Shown: positions 48,325-58,560, counted from the stretch's first letter. The stretch is 64,000 nucleotides of DNA from Alteriqipengyuania lutimaris (GCF_003363135.1 NZ_QRBB01000001.1:1648501-1712500); one strand, 5' to 3'. Notes: a model not told the origin generated them from the letters alone. Made by a program: numbers and translations.

Positions 48325-50503
48325 GCCGCTTCGTTCTGCCTGCCTTTCCGCAATAGCGCTCGTCCTTGCGGGCCAGTCTGCGGCTGCGCTGGCGCAGGAC
48401 CGCGATGCCAATGCAGAGCTCGAGGCGCTGATCCCCGACGAAGCGCTGGACGATCCCGAAAGCTGGGCGGCCGACGGCATTCCGCCCGAAGAACCCTCTC
48501 CGATCGATGGTCCCGATCCTTTCCCGGCCGATCTGCCCGAGCTCGAACCGGAAAGCCCGCTGTCGGAACTGCCCGGCCTGACCATCGAATGGCCCGCCCC
48601 CCTCGAACTGCCCGATGTCGAGCAGGTCGAAGACGACGGATCGGCCGAGTTCAGCGAAGACAATCCGCTCGAATCGGGGCCAATGCTGATCGATCCGGTC
48701 GTCGTGGATCTTACCGAACAGTTGGCATTGGCCTTCCCTTCCGAACCGGGTGCGTTTCCACAGCAGGACGAATTCGTCTCGCAGTTCGAAACGCTGTCCT
48801 CGATCGAGGCCTACGGCGATACCGAAGCGAATGTCGGCCAGCTCGGCGCGCGCGCGCGCGAAGACCAGGAAATCCTCACCCGCCTGCTCCGCGCCTATGG
48901 CTATTACGACGGCGAGATCATTCGTGAGGTCGGCCCCAACCTGATCGACGGGTCGGACACGCGCCCGCAGGTGCGCTTCAACATCCTGCCGGGCGAGCGT
49001 TTCCGCTTCGGCGAGATCGACCTGGGCGCGCTCGAGCAGGCGCCCGATTCGCGGGTCCTGCGCCAGTCGTTCGGGCTTTTCCCCGGTGATTTTGTGGACA
49101 GTTACGAGATTATTCGCGAGCGCGCGGACCTCGACGTCACGCTCGGCAATACCGGCTTTCCCTTCGCCGAGATCGACGGCCCGGAACTGCTGATCGATCA
49201 CGCCCGCACGCAAAGCGACCTGACCATGCCGGTGCGCCCGAACGGGCAGTACAATTTCGGTCGCGTCATCTCCGACCTGCCCGATTTCCTGTCGAGCGAG
49301 CATCTCGCCTCGATCGCGCGGTTCGAGCCGGGCGACCTCTACAGCCGCGAGCTGGAGCAGGACCTGCGCCGGGCGATCATCGCCACCGGGCTGGTCTCTT
49401 CGGTCACGATCACGCCGGTCGAAGCCGAACCGCCGACCGACGGATCGCCGGGTACCGTCGACATGAATGTCGGCCTGACCGAAGCTGAGTTGCGCACGAT
49501 TGCGGGCGCGATCGGCTACGGCACCGAGGAAGGCTTCCGGATCGCGGCCAGCTGGGAGCATCGCAACCTCTTCCCGCCCGAAGGCGCGCTGCGCGTGCGC
49601 GGAATCGCAGGCACGCAGGAGCAGCTGCTCGGCGTCACCTTCCGCAAGAGCAATTTCGGCGGGCGCGACCGAATCCTGACGCTCGACGCCTTCGCCGGCT
49701 CGCTCGACAATGCGGCCTTCGCTGCCAACACCGCAGGCTTCATCGGCACCTACGAACGCCCTTCGACGCTTCTGTTCCAGAAGCCGTTCAGCTGGAGCAT
49801 AGGGCTGGAACTCGTGGCTTCGGACGAGCGCTTGGCCTTCGACAGCGATAACAGCGATCTGATCGACCCAGAACCGCCCGAACGACAGACCTATTTCGTC
49901 GCCGCGGTGCCGGGCTTCGCGCAGATCGATACCAGTGACGACCTGCTCAATCCCACCGAGGGCTTCCGCGTCTCGATGCGTGCCTCGCCCGAGGTTTCGC
50001 ATACCGAAGGCATGCAGAGCTTCTACATCCGCAACCAGGCCGATGCGTCCTATTATCGACAGATCGGCGATGATGGTCCCATTCTGGCGGGCCGGATCCG
50101 CTTGGGTTCGATCAACGGAGCGCCGCTCGGCAATATCGCGCCCTCGCGCCGCTTTTTCGCCGGTGGCGGCGGGTCGGTGCGCGGCTACGGCTTCCGCGAG
50201 GTTGGCCCGCGTAACGAGGATGGCGATCCGACCGGCGGGCGCTCGCTGCTCGAACTGTCGGCCGAAGCACGCATTCCCACGCCCCTTTTCAACGGTGCGG
50301 TGCAGGTGGTGCCGTTCGTGGACGCCGGGTCGGTCAGCACCCAGCAATATCCCGACTTCGAGGACATTCGGATCGGCGCCGGGCTGGGCGTGCGTTACCT
50401 CACCGGGTTCGGCCCGCTCAGGCTCGACGTGGCATTTCCGGTCAACCCGCGGCCGAGCGACAGCTTCGTCGCGGTCTATGTCAGCCTTGGGCAGGCCTTC
50501 TGA
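48269..50503 (+). CDS. tamA: Translocation and assembly module outer-membrane protein TamA
   Basis: I use the ATG at 48269 (744 residues), which overlaps bpt by 56 bp; a GTG at 48296 is an alternative that still keeps the signal peptide ([21 protein letters not shown]). A strongly acidic Pro-rich stretch (about residues 40-145) precedes POTRA-like domains and the BamA/TamA barrel (about 400-744) with the [13 protein letters not shown] lid motif and terminal aromatic SLGQAF. TamA with TamB moves lipids and helps insert outer-membrane proteins. The next gene tamB begins in its stop codon (TGATG). Confidence 0.93.
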   Translation: MPLAVPPARVTRRSPSAARPLRSACLSAIALVLAGQSAAALAQDRDANAELEALIPDEALDDPESWAADGIPPEEPSPIDGPDPFPADLPELEPESPLSELPGLTIEWPAPLELPDVEQVEDDGSAEFSEDNPLESGPMLIDPVVVDLTEQLALAFPSEPGAFPQQDEFVSQFETLSSIEAYGDTEANVGQLGARAREDQEILTRLLRAYGYYDGEIIREVGPNLIDGSDTRPQVRFNILPGERFRFGEIDLGALEQAPDSRVLRQSFGLFPGDFVDSYEIIRERADLDVTLGNTGFPFAEIDGPELLIDHARTQSDLTMPVRPNGQYNFGRVISDLPDFLSSEHLASIARFEPGDLYSRELEQDLRRAIIATGLVSSVTITPVEAEPPTDGSPGTVDMNVGLTEAELRTIAGAIGYGTEEGFRIAASWEHRNLFPPEGALRVRGIAGTQEQLLGVTFRKSNFGGRDRILTLDAFAGSLDNAAFAANTAGFIGTYERPSTLLFQKPFSWSIGLELVASDERLAFDSDNSDLIDPEPPERQTYFVAAVPGFAQIDTSDDLLNPTEGFRVSMRASPEVSHTEGMQSFYIRNQADASYYRQIGDDGPILAGRIRLGSINGAPLGNIAPSRRFFAGGGGSVRGYGFREVGPRNEDGDPTGGRSLLELSAEARIPTPLFNGAVQVVPFVDAGSVSTQQYPDFEDIRIGAGLGVRYLTGFGPLRLDVAFPVNPRPSDSFVAVYVSLGQAF

Positions 50504-53500
50504 TGGTCGATACCCCGATGAGCGAAGATGCCGTGGCCGAGCAGCGGGCAGACGAGGACGCACCGCGCCGCAAGAGCGTGTCGGGCCGGATCGCCAGGTG
50601 GGCGATCGGCATCGTCGCCGTGCTGGCGCTGCTGGTCGCGGGTTTCCTGCTCGGCCTCAATACGCCGATCGGCAAGCGCTGGATCGTCGAACAGGTCGCA
50701 AATATCGAGCCCGAAACGGGCCTGGGCATCTCGATCGGCCGGATAGAGGGCAATATTTACAGCGACGTCGTTCTGCACGATCTGGCGCTGTCCGATCCGC
50801 AGGGCGTTTTCCTCACCGTGCCGCGCGCCGAAGTGGAATGGCATCCGCTCGCGTGGCTGACCAGCGGGCTCGACATCGATTCCATCCGTGCCGAGCGCGG
50901 CGAGGTCCTGCGTTTGCCCGAGCTTAATCCGGGCGATCCCGACGCACCCGTGCTGCCGCAGTTCAATATCGACATCGGAGCGTTCGAACTCGTCGACTGG
51001 ACGCTCGCGCCCGGACTTGCGGGGGACGAGCGGCGGCGCGTCAATCTTTCGGGCAGCGCCGATATCCGGCAGGGCCGCGCGATAGTCCAAGCCGACGGGC
51101 GCTTCGGCGAAGGCGATCGGCTGGTGCTCGACCTGACGGCCGAGCCCGATGGCGACATCTTCGATGCCGACGTGCGCATCGATGCGCCCGAGGGCGGGGT
51201 GATCACCAGCCTTACCGGTCTCGATGGCGCCTATGCCGCGCGTCTTGCGGGTGAGGGCACGTGGAGCGACTGGGCGGGCAGGCTGCTCGTCAACCGCGAC
51301 GGAGAACGGGTGGCTGCTTTCGACCTGACGCTGGATGATGGCACCTACGGCATTGTCGGCCAGGCCGATACCTCGCCTTTCCTGACCGGGATTCCGCAGC
51401 GCGCGCTGGGGCCGGACACGCGGATCGATGCCTCCGGCACTTTTGCGGACCGGATGATCGACGGTCGGCTCGAACTGTTTGGGCAGGGCATCGGTCTGGT
51501 CGCGGAAGGCACCGCCGATCTGGCGGACAACAGCGCCGATGGCATCGAGTTCGTCGCCGATCTGCGCGACCCGCAGCTGTTCGGCGACAGTTTCCGCATC
51601 GAAGGCGCACAGGCCTCCGGCACGATCGACGGGGCCTTCCGCGATCTTTCGGTTCCCTTCCGGCTGGTCGCGGATCGTTTCTCCGCCGGGACCACCACGA
51701 TCACCGGTATCGCGCAAGAGGGTACGGTCACCTACGACGGCAGCCGCTGGGTGATTCCCGTGGACGCAAGCGTCGGCCGGATCGCGACCGGCAACGAGCT
51801 GGCCGACCCGCGGCTGGTCAACGGTACTGTTAACGGCCAGCTGGTTTATACTGGGCGCGAATTGCTCTCCGATTCCCTCCGGATAAATTTCCCCGACGCG
51901 AGCGCGCAATTGTCGCTGCGCGGCGATATCGCAAACAACCGCTGGCAGGTGCGCGGCCCGGCCGCGGTCAACGGGCTGCTGTTCGAGCAGGTCGGGCGCG
52001 TCAACGCGGGCGGCACGATCGACTTCGTTTTCGACGGAGCCTGGCGCCTTTCCGCCGATGTGCGCGGCCAGATCCCGCGCGTCACCAATGACACGCTCGC
52101 CAATCTCGCGGGTCCGCTGATCGATTTTTCGGGCGGCGTGTCGCTCGCGCAGAACGCGCCGATCGATTTCCGCCAAGTGCGGATCGATTCGCGCAAGCTC
52201 ACCATGGTGATCGACGGGCAGGTGGCGCCGGGCACCACGCGGGTCGCCGGACGCGGGCGGCAGGCGGACTACGGCCCATTCACGGTCGAGGCGTCGCTGA
52301 CCGATGCGGGGCCCGAAGCAGTCCTTGTCTTCGCCAGTCCGCTGCCTGCGGCGGGCCTGCGCGACGTGCGCGTTGCCATCAGTCCGATCGAAGAAGGCTT
52401 CGGGATCGAGACCGAAGGCGAGTCGATGCTGGGTGCCTTCGACGGTGAACTCGGCCTCTACTCCCCTGCGGGTGGTCCCACGCGTCTTGCGATCCAGCGT
52501 CTGACCGTCGCCGAGACCGAGCTGACCGGAGAGATCACGCTGCTCGATGGCGCGGCCGCCGGGCAGATCGCATTGGCCGGTGGCGGTCTCGACGGAACGA
52601 TCGAACTCAGCTCTCGCGAGGGTGGCCAGGCTTTCGATGTCACGCTCGCGGCAAGGAATGCGCAATTCGGCGGGCCCAACGCGCTCTCGATCGCGATTGC
52701 CGATATCGATGCCAGCGGCCTTATCGTCGACGGGAACTCGACCATTCGGGGCGAGGCCGACGGGCAGGGCATCCGCTATGGCTCGCTCTTCATCGGGCGC
52801 CTGACCGCCGATGCCGAGCTGGTGAACGGCCGGGGGAGCGTCAACGGCGCGATCGCCGGGCGGCGCGGGCGTGGCTTTGCCTTGCAGCTTGCCGCGGATA
52901 TCGCGCCGGAGCGGATTGCGGTGGCGGCGCGGGGCAACCTTGCGGGGCGCGATGTCTCGATGCCGCGTCGCGCCGTCCTGACTACGGGCGAGGATGGCGG
53001 CTGGAACCTGCAGCGCACGCAGGTCAATTTCGGCGATGGCTATCTGATCGCAGAAGGCCAGCTGGGCGGCGGGGAGACGCGGGTCGCTCTCGATGTCGAA
53101 CAGATACCGCTCTCGGTCGCCGATATCGTCCTCGGCGATGCCGGGCTGGGCGGTACCATCTCCGGCGCGATCACCTATGCCGCGCCCGAAGGCGGCCTGC
53201 CGACGGGCGAAGCGCGCGTGCGGGTGGATGGCTTCACCCGCTCGGGCGTGATCCTCGCGTCGCGACCGATCGACCTCTCGCTTGTCGCGCGGCTCGATCC
53301 CGACAGGTTGCAGGCGCGTGCGGTGCTGGAGGACAACGGGTCCGAAGGCGGACGCGTCCAGGCGCTCATCTCGGGACTGCCTCGCAGTGGCGGTCTCGCC
53401 GAAAGATTGCAGAGCGGCGATCTCGTGGCGCAGTTGCGCTATCGCGGCCCCGCGCAATCGCTCTGGCGCCTCGCGGCGATCGACCTTCTGGACTTCTCCG

Positions 53501-54708
53501 GACCGGTCGCAGTCGCCGCCGACGTGCGCGGAACGCTCGCCAACCCGAGCGTGCGCGGCTCACTTTCGAGCGACGACCTGCGTGTGCAAAGCTCGATTTC
53601 GGGCACCGATATCCGCGACGCGACCGTTCGCGGCGATTTCGCCGGGTCGCGCCTGCGCATCAACAGCTTCCAGGGAACGGCACCCAATGGTGGCGCGATC
53701 AGTGGCAGCGGGGTGGTCGATCTGTCCAATCTCGGTGCGGGTCGCGGTCCCGAAATCGACATCCGGGCAGCCGCCCGCGAAGCGCAGCTGATCAATGCGC
53801 GCGGGCTGAATGCGACGGTCACGGGCCCGCTGCGGATCGTATCCAACGGCTCCGGCGGCACCATCGCGGGCCGCCTGCTGGTCGAGCGGGCCAGCTGGAG
53901 GCTCGGCAACGGCGCGGAAACCGTGGAGATTCCCAACATTCCCACGCGCGAGATCAATCTGCCCCGCGATCGTTTCCAGCCGCAAGAACCGGGGGCGCCC
54001 TGGCGCTTCCTGATCGATGCGCGTGCGCCGAGCCGGGTCGATGTCGACGGGCTCGGCCTCGACAGCGAATGGAGCGCGGATGTGCGCGTGCGCGGCACAA
54101 CGGAGGAGATGCGGATCGGAGGCGAGGCAAACCTGATCCGGGGCGATTACACCTTCGCGGGCGCGCGTTTCGAAGTCACCCGCGGCCGGATCGAATTCGA
54201 CCAGAGCCGTGCGATCGACCCTCGCCTCGATATCGAGGCACAGACCGACAGCGAGGGGATCGAGGTTACGGTGAACATTACCGGCAACGCGCTCGAGCCC
54301 GAAATCAGGTTCAGCTCGATCCCCGCCTTGCCCGACGAGGAAATCCTCTCGCGGCTCCTGTTTGGCGGTTCGATCACCAGCCTCTCTGCCACCGATGCGG
54401 TGCAACTCGGTGCAGCGGTCGCCTCGCTGCGCGGCGGTGGCGGACTCGATCCGATCAACCAGTTGCGCAGTGCGATTGGGCTCGACCGGCTACGGATCGT
54501 CTCCGCCGATCCGGTCCTCGATCGCGGTACCTCGATTGCGCTGGGCAAGAATATCGGGCGGCGCTTCTATGTCGAACTGATCACGGACGGGCAGGGCTAT
54601 AGCGCGACCGATGCCGAGTTCCGCATCACGAGCTGGCTCTCGCTGCTGGCGACCGTGTCCACCGTCGGGCGCAACAGCGTGTCTATCGAGGCGAGCCGGG
54701 ACTACTGA
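50503..54708 (+). CDS. tamB: Translocation and assembly module inner-membrane protein TamB
   Basis: At 1401 residues it is a full-length TamB/DUF490 protein. It has one N-terminal TM anchor (ARWAIGIVAVLALLVAGFLLG, about 30-50) and then a very long beta-rich periplasmic groove built from repeated short strands. The C-terminal DUF490 domain (about 1050-1401) contains SIPALPDEEILSRLLFG and ALGKNIGRRFYVEL, both diagnostic. TamB spans the periplasm and partners TamA in lipid transport and outer-membrane assembly. Its start lies in the tamA stop. Confidence 0.95.
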   Translation: MVDTPMSEDAVAEQRADEDAPRRKSVSGRIARWAIGIVAVLALLVAGFLLGLNTPIGKRWIVEQVANIEPETGLGISIGRIEGNIYSDVVLHDLALSDPQGVFLTVPRAEVEWHPLAWLTSGLDIDSIRAERGEVLRLPELNPGDPDAPVLPQFNIDIGAFELVDWTLAPGLAGDERRRVNLSGSADIRQGRAIVQADGRFGEGDRLVLDLTAEPDGDIFDADVRIDAPEGGVITSLTGLDGAYAARLAGEGTWSDWAGRLLVNRDGERVAAFDLTLDDGTYGIVGQADTSPFLTGIPQRALGPDTRIDASGTFADRMIDGRLELFGQGIGLVAEGTADLADNSADGIEFVADLRDPQLFGDSFRIEGAQASGTIDGAFRDLSVPFRLVADRFSAGTTTITGIAQEGTVTYDGSRWVIPVDASVGRIATGNELADPRLVNGTVNGQLVYTGRELLSDSLRINFPDASAQLSLRGDIANNRWQVRGPAAVNGLLFEQVGRVNAGGTIDFVFDGAWRLSADVRGQIPRVTNDTLANLAGPLIDFSGGVSLAQNAPIDFRQVRIDSRKLTMVIDGQVAPGTTRVAGRGRQADYGPFTVEASLTDAGPEAVLVFASPLPAAGLRDVRVAISPIEEGFGIETEGESMLGAFDGELGLYSPAGGPTRLAIQRLTVAETELTGEITLLDGAAAGQIALAGGGLDGTIELSSREGGQAFDVTLAARNAQFGGPNALSIAIADIDASGLIVDGNSTIRGEADGQGIRYGSLFIGRLTADAELVNGRGSVNGAIAGRRGRGFALQLAADIAPERIAVAARGNLAGRDVSMPRRAVLTTGEDGGWNLQRTQVNFGDGYLIAEGQLGGGETRVALDVEQIPLSVADIVLGDAGLGGTISGAITYAAPEGGLPTGEARVRVDGFTRSGVILASRPIDLSLVARLDPDRLQARAVLEDNGSEGGRVQALISGLPRSGGLAERLQSGDLVAQLRYRGPAQSLWRLAAIDLLDFSGPVAVAADVRGTLANPSVRGSLSSDDLRVQSSISGTDIRDATVRGDFAGSRLRINSFQGTAPNGGAISGSGVVDLSNLGAGRGPEIDIRAAAREAQLINARGLNATVTGPLRIVSNGSGGTIAGRLLVERASWRLGNGAETVEIPNIPTREINLPRDRFQPQEPGAPWRFLIDARAPSRVDVDGLGLDSEWSADVRVRGTTEEMRIGGEANLIRGDYTFAGARFEVTRGRIEFDQSRAIDPRLDIEAQTDSEGIEVTVNITGNALEPEIRFSSIPALPDEEILSRLLFGGSITSLSATDAVQLGAAVASLRGGGGLDPINQLRSAIGLDRLRIVSADPVLDRGTSIALGKNIGRRFYVELITDGQGYSATDAEFRITSWLSLLATVSTVGRNSVSIEASRDY

Positions 54709-54743
54709 TGTCGCGATAGCTGGCGCAAGCATGCAACGCCCAA

Positions 54744-54759
54744 GTTGCGCGAAGGCAAC
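54744..54759. promoter_or_regulatory. GTTGC-N6-GCAAC inverted repeat with a third phased half-site
   Basis: The spacer is GCGAAG. A further GCAAC lies at 54733, so half-sites start at 54733, 54744 and 54755, exactly 11 bp apart (about one helical turn). It lies 106 bp before the glycosyltransferase start, in the 156-bp gap after tamB. I see no other recognisable element in the gap. Confidence 0.5.
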
Positions 54760-54864
54760 ACAAATCTCGGTGTGGAGCAAATGAGGCGGCTGATGCATGG
54801 ACGAAACGCATGGCAGCCACCATCTGCCGCTCCGATAAATGGATAAACGGCATTTGGCGGACCT

Positions 54865-56118
54865 ATGGCCTCGACGACAGATCAGTTGCTGGTGTGCGAT
54901 CTCACCCAGAGTTATTCCCCGAAGGGCGGGGGCGGGATCAGCACCTACCTGAAGGAAAAGCAGCGCTTCATACGTGACAACACCAATCACCGCCTGCTCC
55001 AGATCGTGCCGGGGCCCGAGACGAAGATCGTCGAGGATGGACGTCTGATCTGGTGCGAGATCGCGGCGGGCGGGATCGAGAACAGCCCCAATTACCGCTT
55101 CATCACCAAGACCGGACCGGTGCGCGAAGTGCTCGAGCGGTATCGGCCTGACATCATCGAATCGCTTTGCCCGTGGGTGCTTCCCTGGACCGCGATCAAC
55201 CACCGCCGCCATTACCCCGAAACCGCGCTGGTTGCGGGATACCGTACGGACTTTCCCGAGGCACAGGTCCATCGCGTCGCGGTGAAGCTGTTCGGTCGCC
55301 ATCTCGCGCGTTTCTGGCGGTGGCAGGCCTGCTGCTACGGCGAGATCACCTATCGCGAATTCGACAGGGTCTATGTGCTGGGCGAAGACAGCATCCCAAC
55401 GCTGACGCGGATGAAGGTGCACGATGTCGATCGGCTGAAGCTGGGTGTGCACGCCGACCTCTTCAGCCCCGACAAGGCCGATCCGGGCTTTCGGGCGGAG
55501 ATGGGGCTGGACCATACCAAGGGGCCGCTGCTGATCTACGCCGGACGGATCGATTACGAGAAAGGTGCGGACCAGCTGATCGAGATGTTCCGCAAGCTGC
55601 CGGCCGAACTCGATGCCGCGCTGGTGATGCTGGGCGATGGCAAGCTGACGCCTGAACTGAAGGAAGCGGCAAAGGGCATGGCTGTCGCGTTCCCGGGCTT
55701 CCTCAAAGGGCGGACCGAAATGGCGCGCGCGCTTGCCTCGTCCGATGTCTACGTGTCGGCCATGCCGAGCGAGACCTTCGGGATTTCGATCATCGAAGCG
55801 CAGGCTTGCGGGCTGCCGGTGATCGGGGTGGACAGCGGCGCGATGCCGAGCCGCGTGTCGCCGAGCAACGGCGTGCTCGTGCCCGTCGGCAATACCGATG
55901 CGATGGCGCAGGCGGTGCAGAATATCTGGCCCGCGCGCGCAGAGGCCATGGGACGCGAGGCGCGTGCGGTGGTGGAGCGCGAATATAGCTGGGACGCGAC
56001 CTTCACCCATCTGTTCGACACGATCTATCCTAAGGCGCTCGACGCGGCCGAGGCACGTGTGCGCCGCGGTCCGCTGGGCTTCCGCCCGGTCCACAAGTTC
56101 CTCAACGGCACCGCCTGA
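54865..56118 (+). CDS. GT4-family glycosyltransferase
   Basis: The 417-residue protein has a GT-B fold: the N-terminal half contains the Gly-rich loop SPKGGGGISTYLKE for acceptor/donor binding, and the C-terminal half carries YAGRIDYEKGADQLIEMF (about 227-246, sugar-nucleotide domain entry) and the E-x7-E motif SETFGISIIEAQACGLPVIG near 305-322. These match retaining GT4 enzymes that act on lipids or polysaccharides. There is no signal peptide. It stands alone, so the acceptor is not clear; a glycolipid role would suit a sphingomonad, but that is only an inference. Confidence 0.88.
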   Translation: MASTTDQLLVCDLTQSYSPKGGGGISTYLKEKQRFIRDNTNHRLLQIVPGPETKIVEDGRLIWCEIAAGGIENSPNYRFITKTGPVREVLERYRPDIIESLCPWVLPWTAINHRRHYPETALVAGYRTDFPEAQVHRVAVKLFGRHLARFWRWQACCYGEITYREFDRVYVLGEDSIPTLTRMKVHDVDRLKLGVHADLFSPDKADPGFRAEMGLDHTKGPLLIYAGRIDYEKGADQLIEMFRKLPAELDAALVMLGDGKLTPELKEAAKGMAVAFPGFLKGRTEMARALASSDVYVSAMPSETFGISIIEAQACGLPVIGVDSGAMPSRVSPSNGVLVPVGNTDAMAQAVQNIWPARAEAMGREARAVVEREYSWDATFTHLFDTIYPKALDAAEARVRRGPLGFRPVHKFLNGTA

Positions 56119-56134
56119 CGCGCAGGTTTGGGGG

Positions 56135-56186
56135 TGACAAGAGCTCTTGACTGACAAGAGCTCTTGACTGTAAAGAGCTCTTGTCA
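56135..56186 (+). promoter_or_regulatory. Three tandem palindromic operators with embedded promoter, upstream of the XRE gene
   Basis: The 17-bp unit TGACAAGAGCTCTTGAC occurs twice in direct succession (56135-56151, 56152-56168) and a third, variant copy TGTAAAGAGCTCTTGTC follows (56169-56185). Each unit centres on the palindrome CAAGAGCTCTTG (the third has AAAGAGCTCTTG); the ideal site appears to be TGACAAGAG-CTCTTGTCA. The overlap yields TTGACT (56147-56152) followed 16 bp later by TGTAAA (56169-56174), a plausible promoter covered by the sites. The array ends 36 bp before the XRE gene start, so autorepression is the obvious reading. Confidence 0.75.
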
Positions 56187-56221
56187 GCGCCCATGATGGG
56201 CGCTGCCGGGGGAATGGGCCG

Positions 56222-56434
56222 GTGAAGAACCGTGTGAAGCACTACCGCGAAGGCGCGGGCTGGAGCCAGGGCGAGCTTGCCCGGCGGCTCGGCGTGTCTC
56301 GCCAGACGATCAACGCGGTCGAAACCGACAAGTACGACCCCTCTCTCCCGCTGGCACTGCGCATGGCAAAGCTGTTCGCCGCCGCCGTGCCGGACCTGTT
56401 TATCGACGATTGGACCCCGGAGAAAAATCCATGA
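56222..56434 (+). CDS. Small XRE-family transcriptional regulator
   Basis: A 70-residue protein made almost entirely of one helix-turn-helix domain: SQGELARRLGVSRQTINAVE is the HTH core, followed by LALRMAKLF and a short acidic tail (IDDWTPEKNP). It resembles the compact YgzD/Xre-type regulators of about 66-70 residues common in bacteria. The start is GTG with GGGGGAA 7 bp upstream. Its stop overlaps the next gene by four bases (ATGA), so the regulator and membrane protein are co-translated. The triple operator upstream is its likely target. Confidence 0.9.
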   Translation: MKNRVKHYREGAGWSQGELARRLGVSRQTINAVETDKYDPSLPLALRMAKLFAAAVPDLFIDDWTPEKNP

Positions 56435-57075
56435 GCCCGAGCTTGAAGCAGTTCTCTCCCGATCCTCGCAAGAAGATGCTCGTTTCGGCTCTGTTCGGCG
56501 CGCTCGCTGGCTTTTTCGGGATTACATTGCTCTTTCGCTGGACAGATGCTGCCGAGGCTGGCGATTCTTCGTTGATCCTGGCGGGTGTCGGCTTCGCTTA
56601 TCTGGCAATGGGACTGATGGTCGGCCTCGGCACGCTGATGCCCCGGGCCGGTTCGAAGGTTCTCAATGTTGAGGATAGCGATGAACTGGTGGAGAGTCGG
56701 CGGCCATTGCTCGCCAGTTCGCTCGCCAATGTCGTTCTGGGCGCGATGATGATCGTGCTCGCCAATAGTGGCACGGGAGAACCGATCTCCGTGGAAATCG
56801 CGGTGGCAAGCGTGCTCGGTGCCTTGGCGATCGCGGGGCTTCTGACCGTGAAAAGCTGGAAATATCAGGACGAGCTGATGCGTCAGGTCAGCCTGGAAGG
56901 AGCGAGCGTTGCAGGGGCGCTTGTCCTTGTGACGCTGCTGGTGTGGAGCGCCTTCGCGATGAACGGCATCGGGCCGGCATTCGATGCCAAGCTGGTTGTC
57001 GCGCTGGTCATGGCAATGACGCTGGTTGGGGCGTTCGTTGCCACAGGCGCCCGCGGAATGCTCAAGCCCCGCTGA
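56431..57075 (+). CDS. Six-TM membrane protein encoded with an XRE regulator
   Basis: The ATG at 56431 overlaps the regulator stop and gives 214 residues. About six hydrophobic segments are seen (about 16-36, 48-68, 92-110, 120-138, 158-178, 186-206), with a short polar N terminus and a conserved-looking loop KVLNVEDSDELVESRRP between helices 2 and 3. I do not recognise the family. Pairs of a tiny Xre regulator and a small multi-pass membrane protein are common, but the role of the membrane partner is usually unknown. The gene converges on glnA. Confidence 0.8.
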   Translation: MSPSLKQFSPDPRKKMLVSALFGALAGFFGITLLFRWTDAAEAGDSSLILAGVGFAYLAMGLMVGLGTLMPRAGSKVLNVEDSDELVESRRPLLASSLANVVLGAMMIVLANSGTGEPISVEIAVASVLGALAIAGLLTVKSWKYQDELMRQVSLEGASVAGALVLVTLLVWSAFAMNGIGPAFDAKLVVALVMAMTLVGAFVATGARGMLKPR

Positions 57076-57088
57076 GCCGTCCTGGCGT

Positions 57089-57119
57089 CAAAAAGGCCGC
57101 CGGATATGCTCCGGCGGCC
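57089..57119 (-). terminator. Rho-independent terminator of glnA
   Basis: A perfect 10-bp stem GGCCGCCGGA / TCCGGCGGCC with a 5-nt loop; read leftward it is followed by TTTTTG. It lies 31 bp beyond the glnA stop. The hairpin could also slow the converging transcript of the XRE module, but there is no U-tract on that side. Confidence 0.9.
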
Positions 57120-57150
57120 CTCCTGGTGATCCGAAAGGATCGGCGCGGGT

Positions 57151-58560
57151 TTACGCGCTGTAATACATGTCGAATTCGACCGCCGAGGGGGTCGTTTCCA
57201 GCCGCACGACCTCTTCCCACTTCAGTTCGATATAGGCGTCGATCTGGTCCTTGGTGAACACATCGCCCTTCAGCAGGAATTCGTTGTCTTCCTCAAGAGC
57301 GATCAGTGCTTCGCGCAAGCTGCCGCACACGGTCGGCACGTCCGCCAGTTCGGCGGGCGGCAGGTCGTAGAGGTTCTTGTCCATCGCTTCGCCGGGGTGG
57401 ATCTTGTTGGTGATCCCGTCGAGGCCCGCCATCAGCAGCGCCGAATAGGCGAGGTAGGGGTTGGCCATCGCATCGGGGAAGCGGAACTCGACGCGCTTCG
57501 CCTTGTCGCCCGCCCCGTAGGGGATGCGGCACGAGGCGGAGCGGTTGCGCGCAGAATATGCCAGCAGCACCGGCGCCTCGAAGCCCGGCACCAGTCGCTT
57601 ATAGCTGTTGGTGGTCGGGTTGGTGAAGGCGTTCAGGGCCTTGGCGTGCTTGATGACGCCGCCGATGTAATAGAGGCAGTTGTCGGACAGGCCGGCGTAG
57701 CCGGTGCCCGCGAATGTCGGCTTGCCGTCCTTCCAGATCGACATGTGGGTGTGCATGCCGCTGCCGTTATCGTCCTTGATCGGCTTGGGCATGAAGGTGG
57801 CCGACTTGCCGTACAGATGCGCGACCTGGTGCACGACATACTTGTAGATCTGCATCTGGTCGGCGGTTTCGGTCAGGGTCGAGAAGGTGAGCCCCAGTTC
57901 GTGCTGCGCAGCCGCCACCTCGTGGTGGTGCTTGTCGCAGTCGAGGCCCATCTCGATCATGGTCGAAACCATCTCGCCGCGAATGTCGACGGCGCTGTCG
58001 ACCGGGGCGACGGGGAAGTAGCCGCCCTTGGCACGCGGCCGGTGGGCCATGTTGCCGCTCTCGTATTCCTTGCCCGAGTTGGTAGGCAGTTCGACATCGT
58101 CGATCGCGAAGCCCGATCCGGCGTAGCCGTCTTCGAAGCGCACGTCGTCGAACATGAAGAATTCGGCTTCCGGGCCGACATAGACGGTGTCGCCGATACC
58201 GGTCGACTTGAGATAGTTCTCCGCCCGCTTGGCGGTGGAGCGGGGATCGCGCGCGTACCAGTCGCCCGTGTTGGGCTCCACGATGTCGCAGAAGATGATC
58301 ATCATCGGTGTCGCGCTGAACGGATCGATGTAGGTCCGCGACAGATCGGGCCGCAGGATCATGTCGCTTTCGTTGATGACCTTCCACCCGGCGATGGACG
58401 ATCCATCGAACATCAGGCCGTCTTCCAGTTCATCCTCGCCCAGCACGCTGGCGACCATCGTGAGATGCTGCCACTTGCCCTTGGGATCGGTGAATCGAAG
58501 GTCGACCCACTCGATATCGTTTTCCTTGATCTGCTTCAGAGTCTCGCTGGCAGTTGACAT
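57151..58560 (-). CDS. glnA: Glutamine synthetase type I
   Basis: From the ATG at 58560 (AAAGGAG upstream) the protein has 469 residues. [10 protein letters not shown], the metal/ATP-site segment [12 protein letters not shown], the [10 protein letters not shown] motif and the adenylylation Tyr in NLYDLPP (about Y398) are all present. It makes glutamine from glutamate and ammonia as a cytoplasmic dodecamer, controlled by adenylylation. The PII gene glnB lies just upstream on the same strand (54 bp between stop and start), so the two form the usual glnBA operon. Confidence 0.98.
   Translation of the reverse strand: MSTASETLKQIKENDIEWVDLRFTDPKGKWQHLTMVASVLGEDELEDGLMFDGSSIAGWKVINESDMILRPDLSRTYIDPFSATPMMIIFCDIVEPNTGDWYARDPRSTAKRAENYLKSTGIGDTVYVGPEAEFFMFDDVRFEDGYAGSGFAIDDVELPTNSGKEYESGNMAHRPRAKGGYFPVAPVDSAVDIRGEMVSTMIEMGLDCDKHHHEVAAAQHELGLTFSTLTETADQMQIYKYVVHQVAHLYGKSATFMPKPIKDDNGSGMHTHMSIWKDGKPTFAGTGYAGLSDNCLYYIGGVIKHAKALNAFTNPTTNSYKRLVPGFEAPVLLAYSARNRSASCRIPYGAGDKAKRVEFRFPDAMANPYLAYSALLMAGLDGITNKIHPGEAMDKNLYDLPPAELADVPTVCGSLREALIALEEDNEFLLKGDVFTKDQIDAYIELKWEEVVRLETTPSAVEFDMYYSA

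Noticed and set aside
48314..50563. Long minus-strand open frame opposite tamA
   Set aside because: A compositional shadow of tamA; no motif or ribosome site.
50476..53457. Long minus-strand open frame (993 codons) opposite tamB
   Set aside because: tamB is unambiguous in both signal anchor and C-terminal domain; the antisense frame is Arg/Asp/Ala-rich with no recognisable fold.
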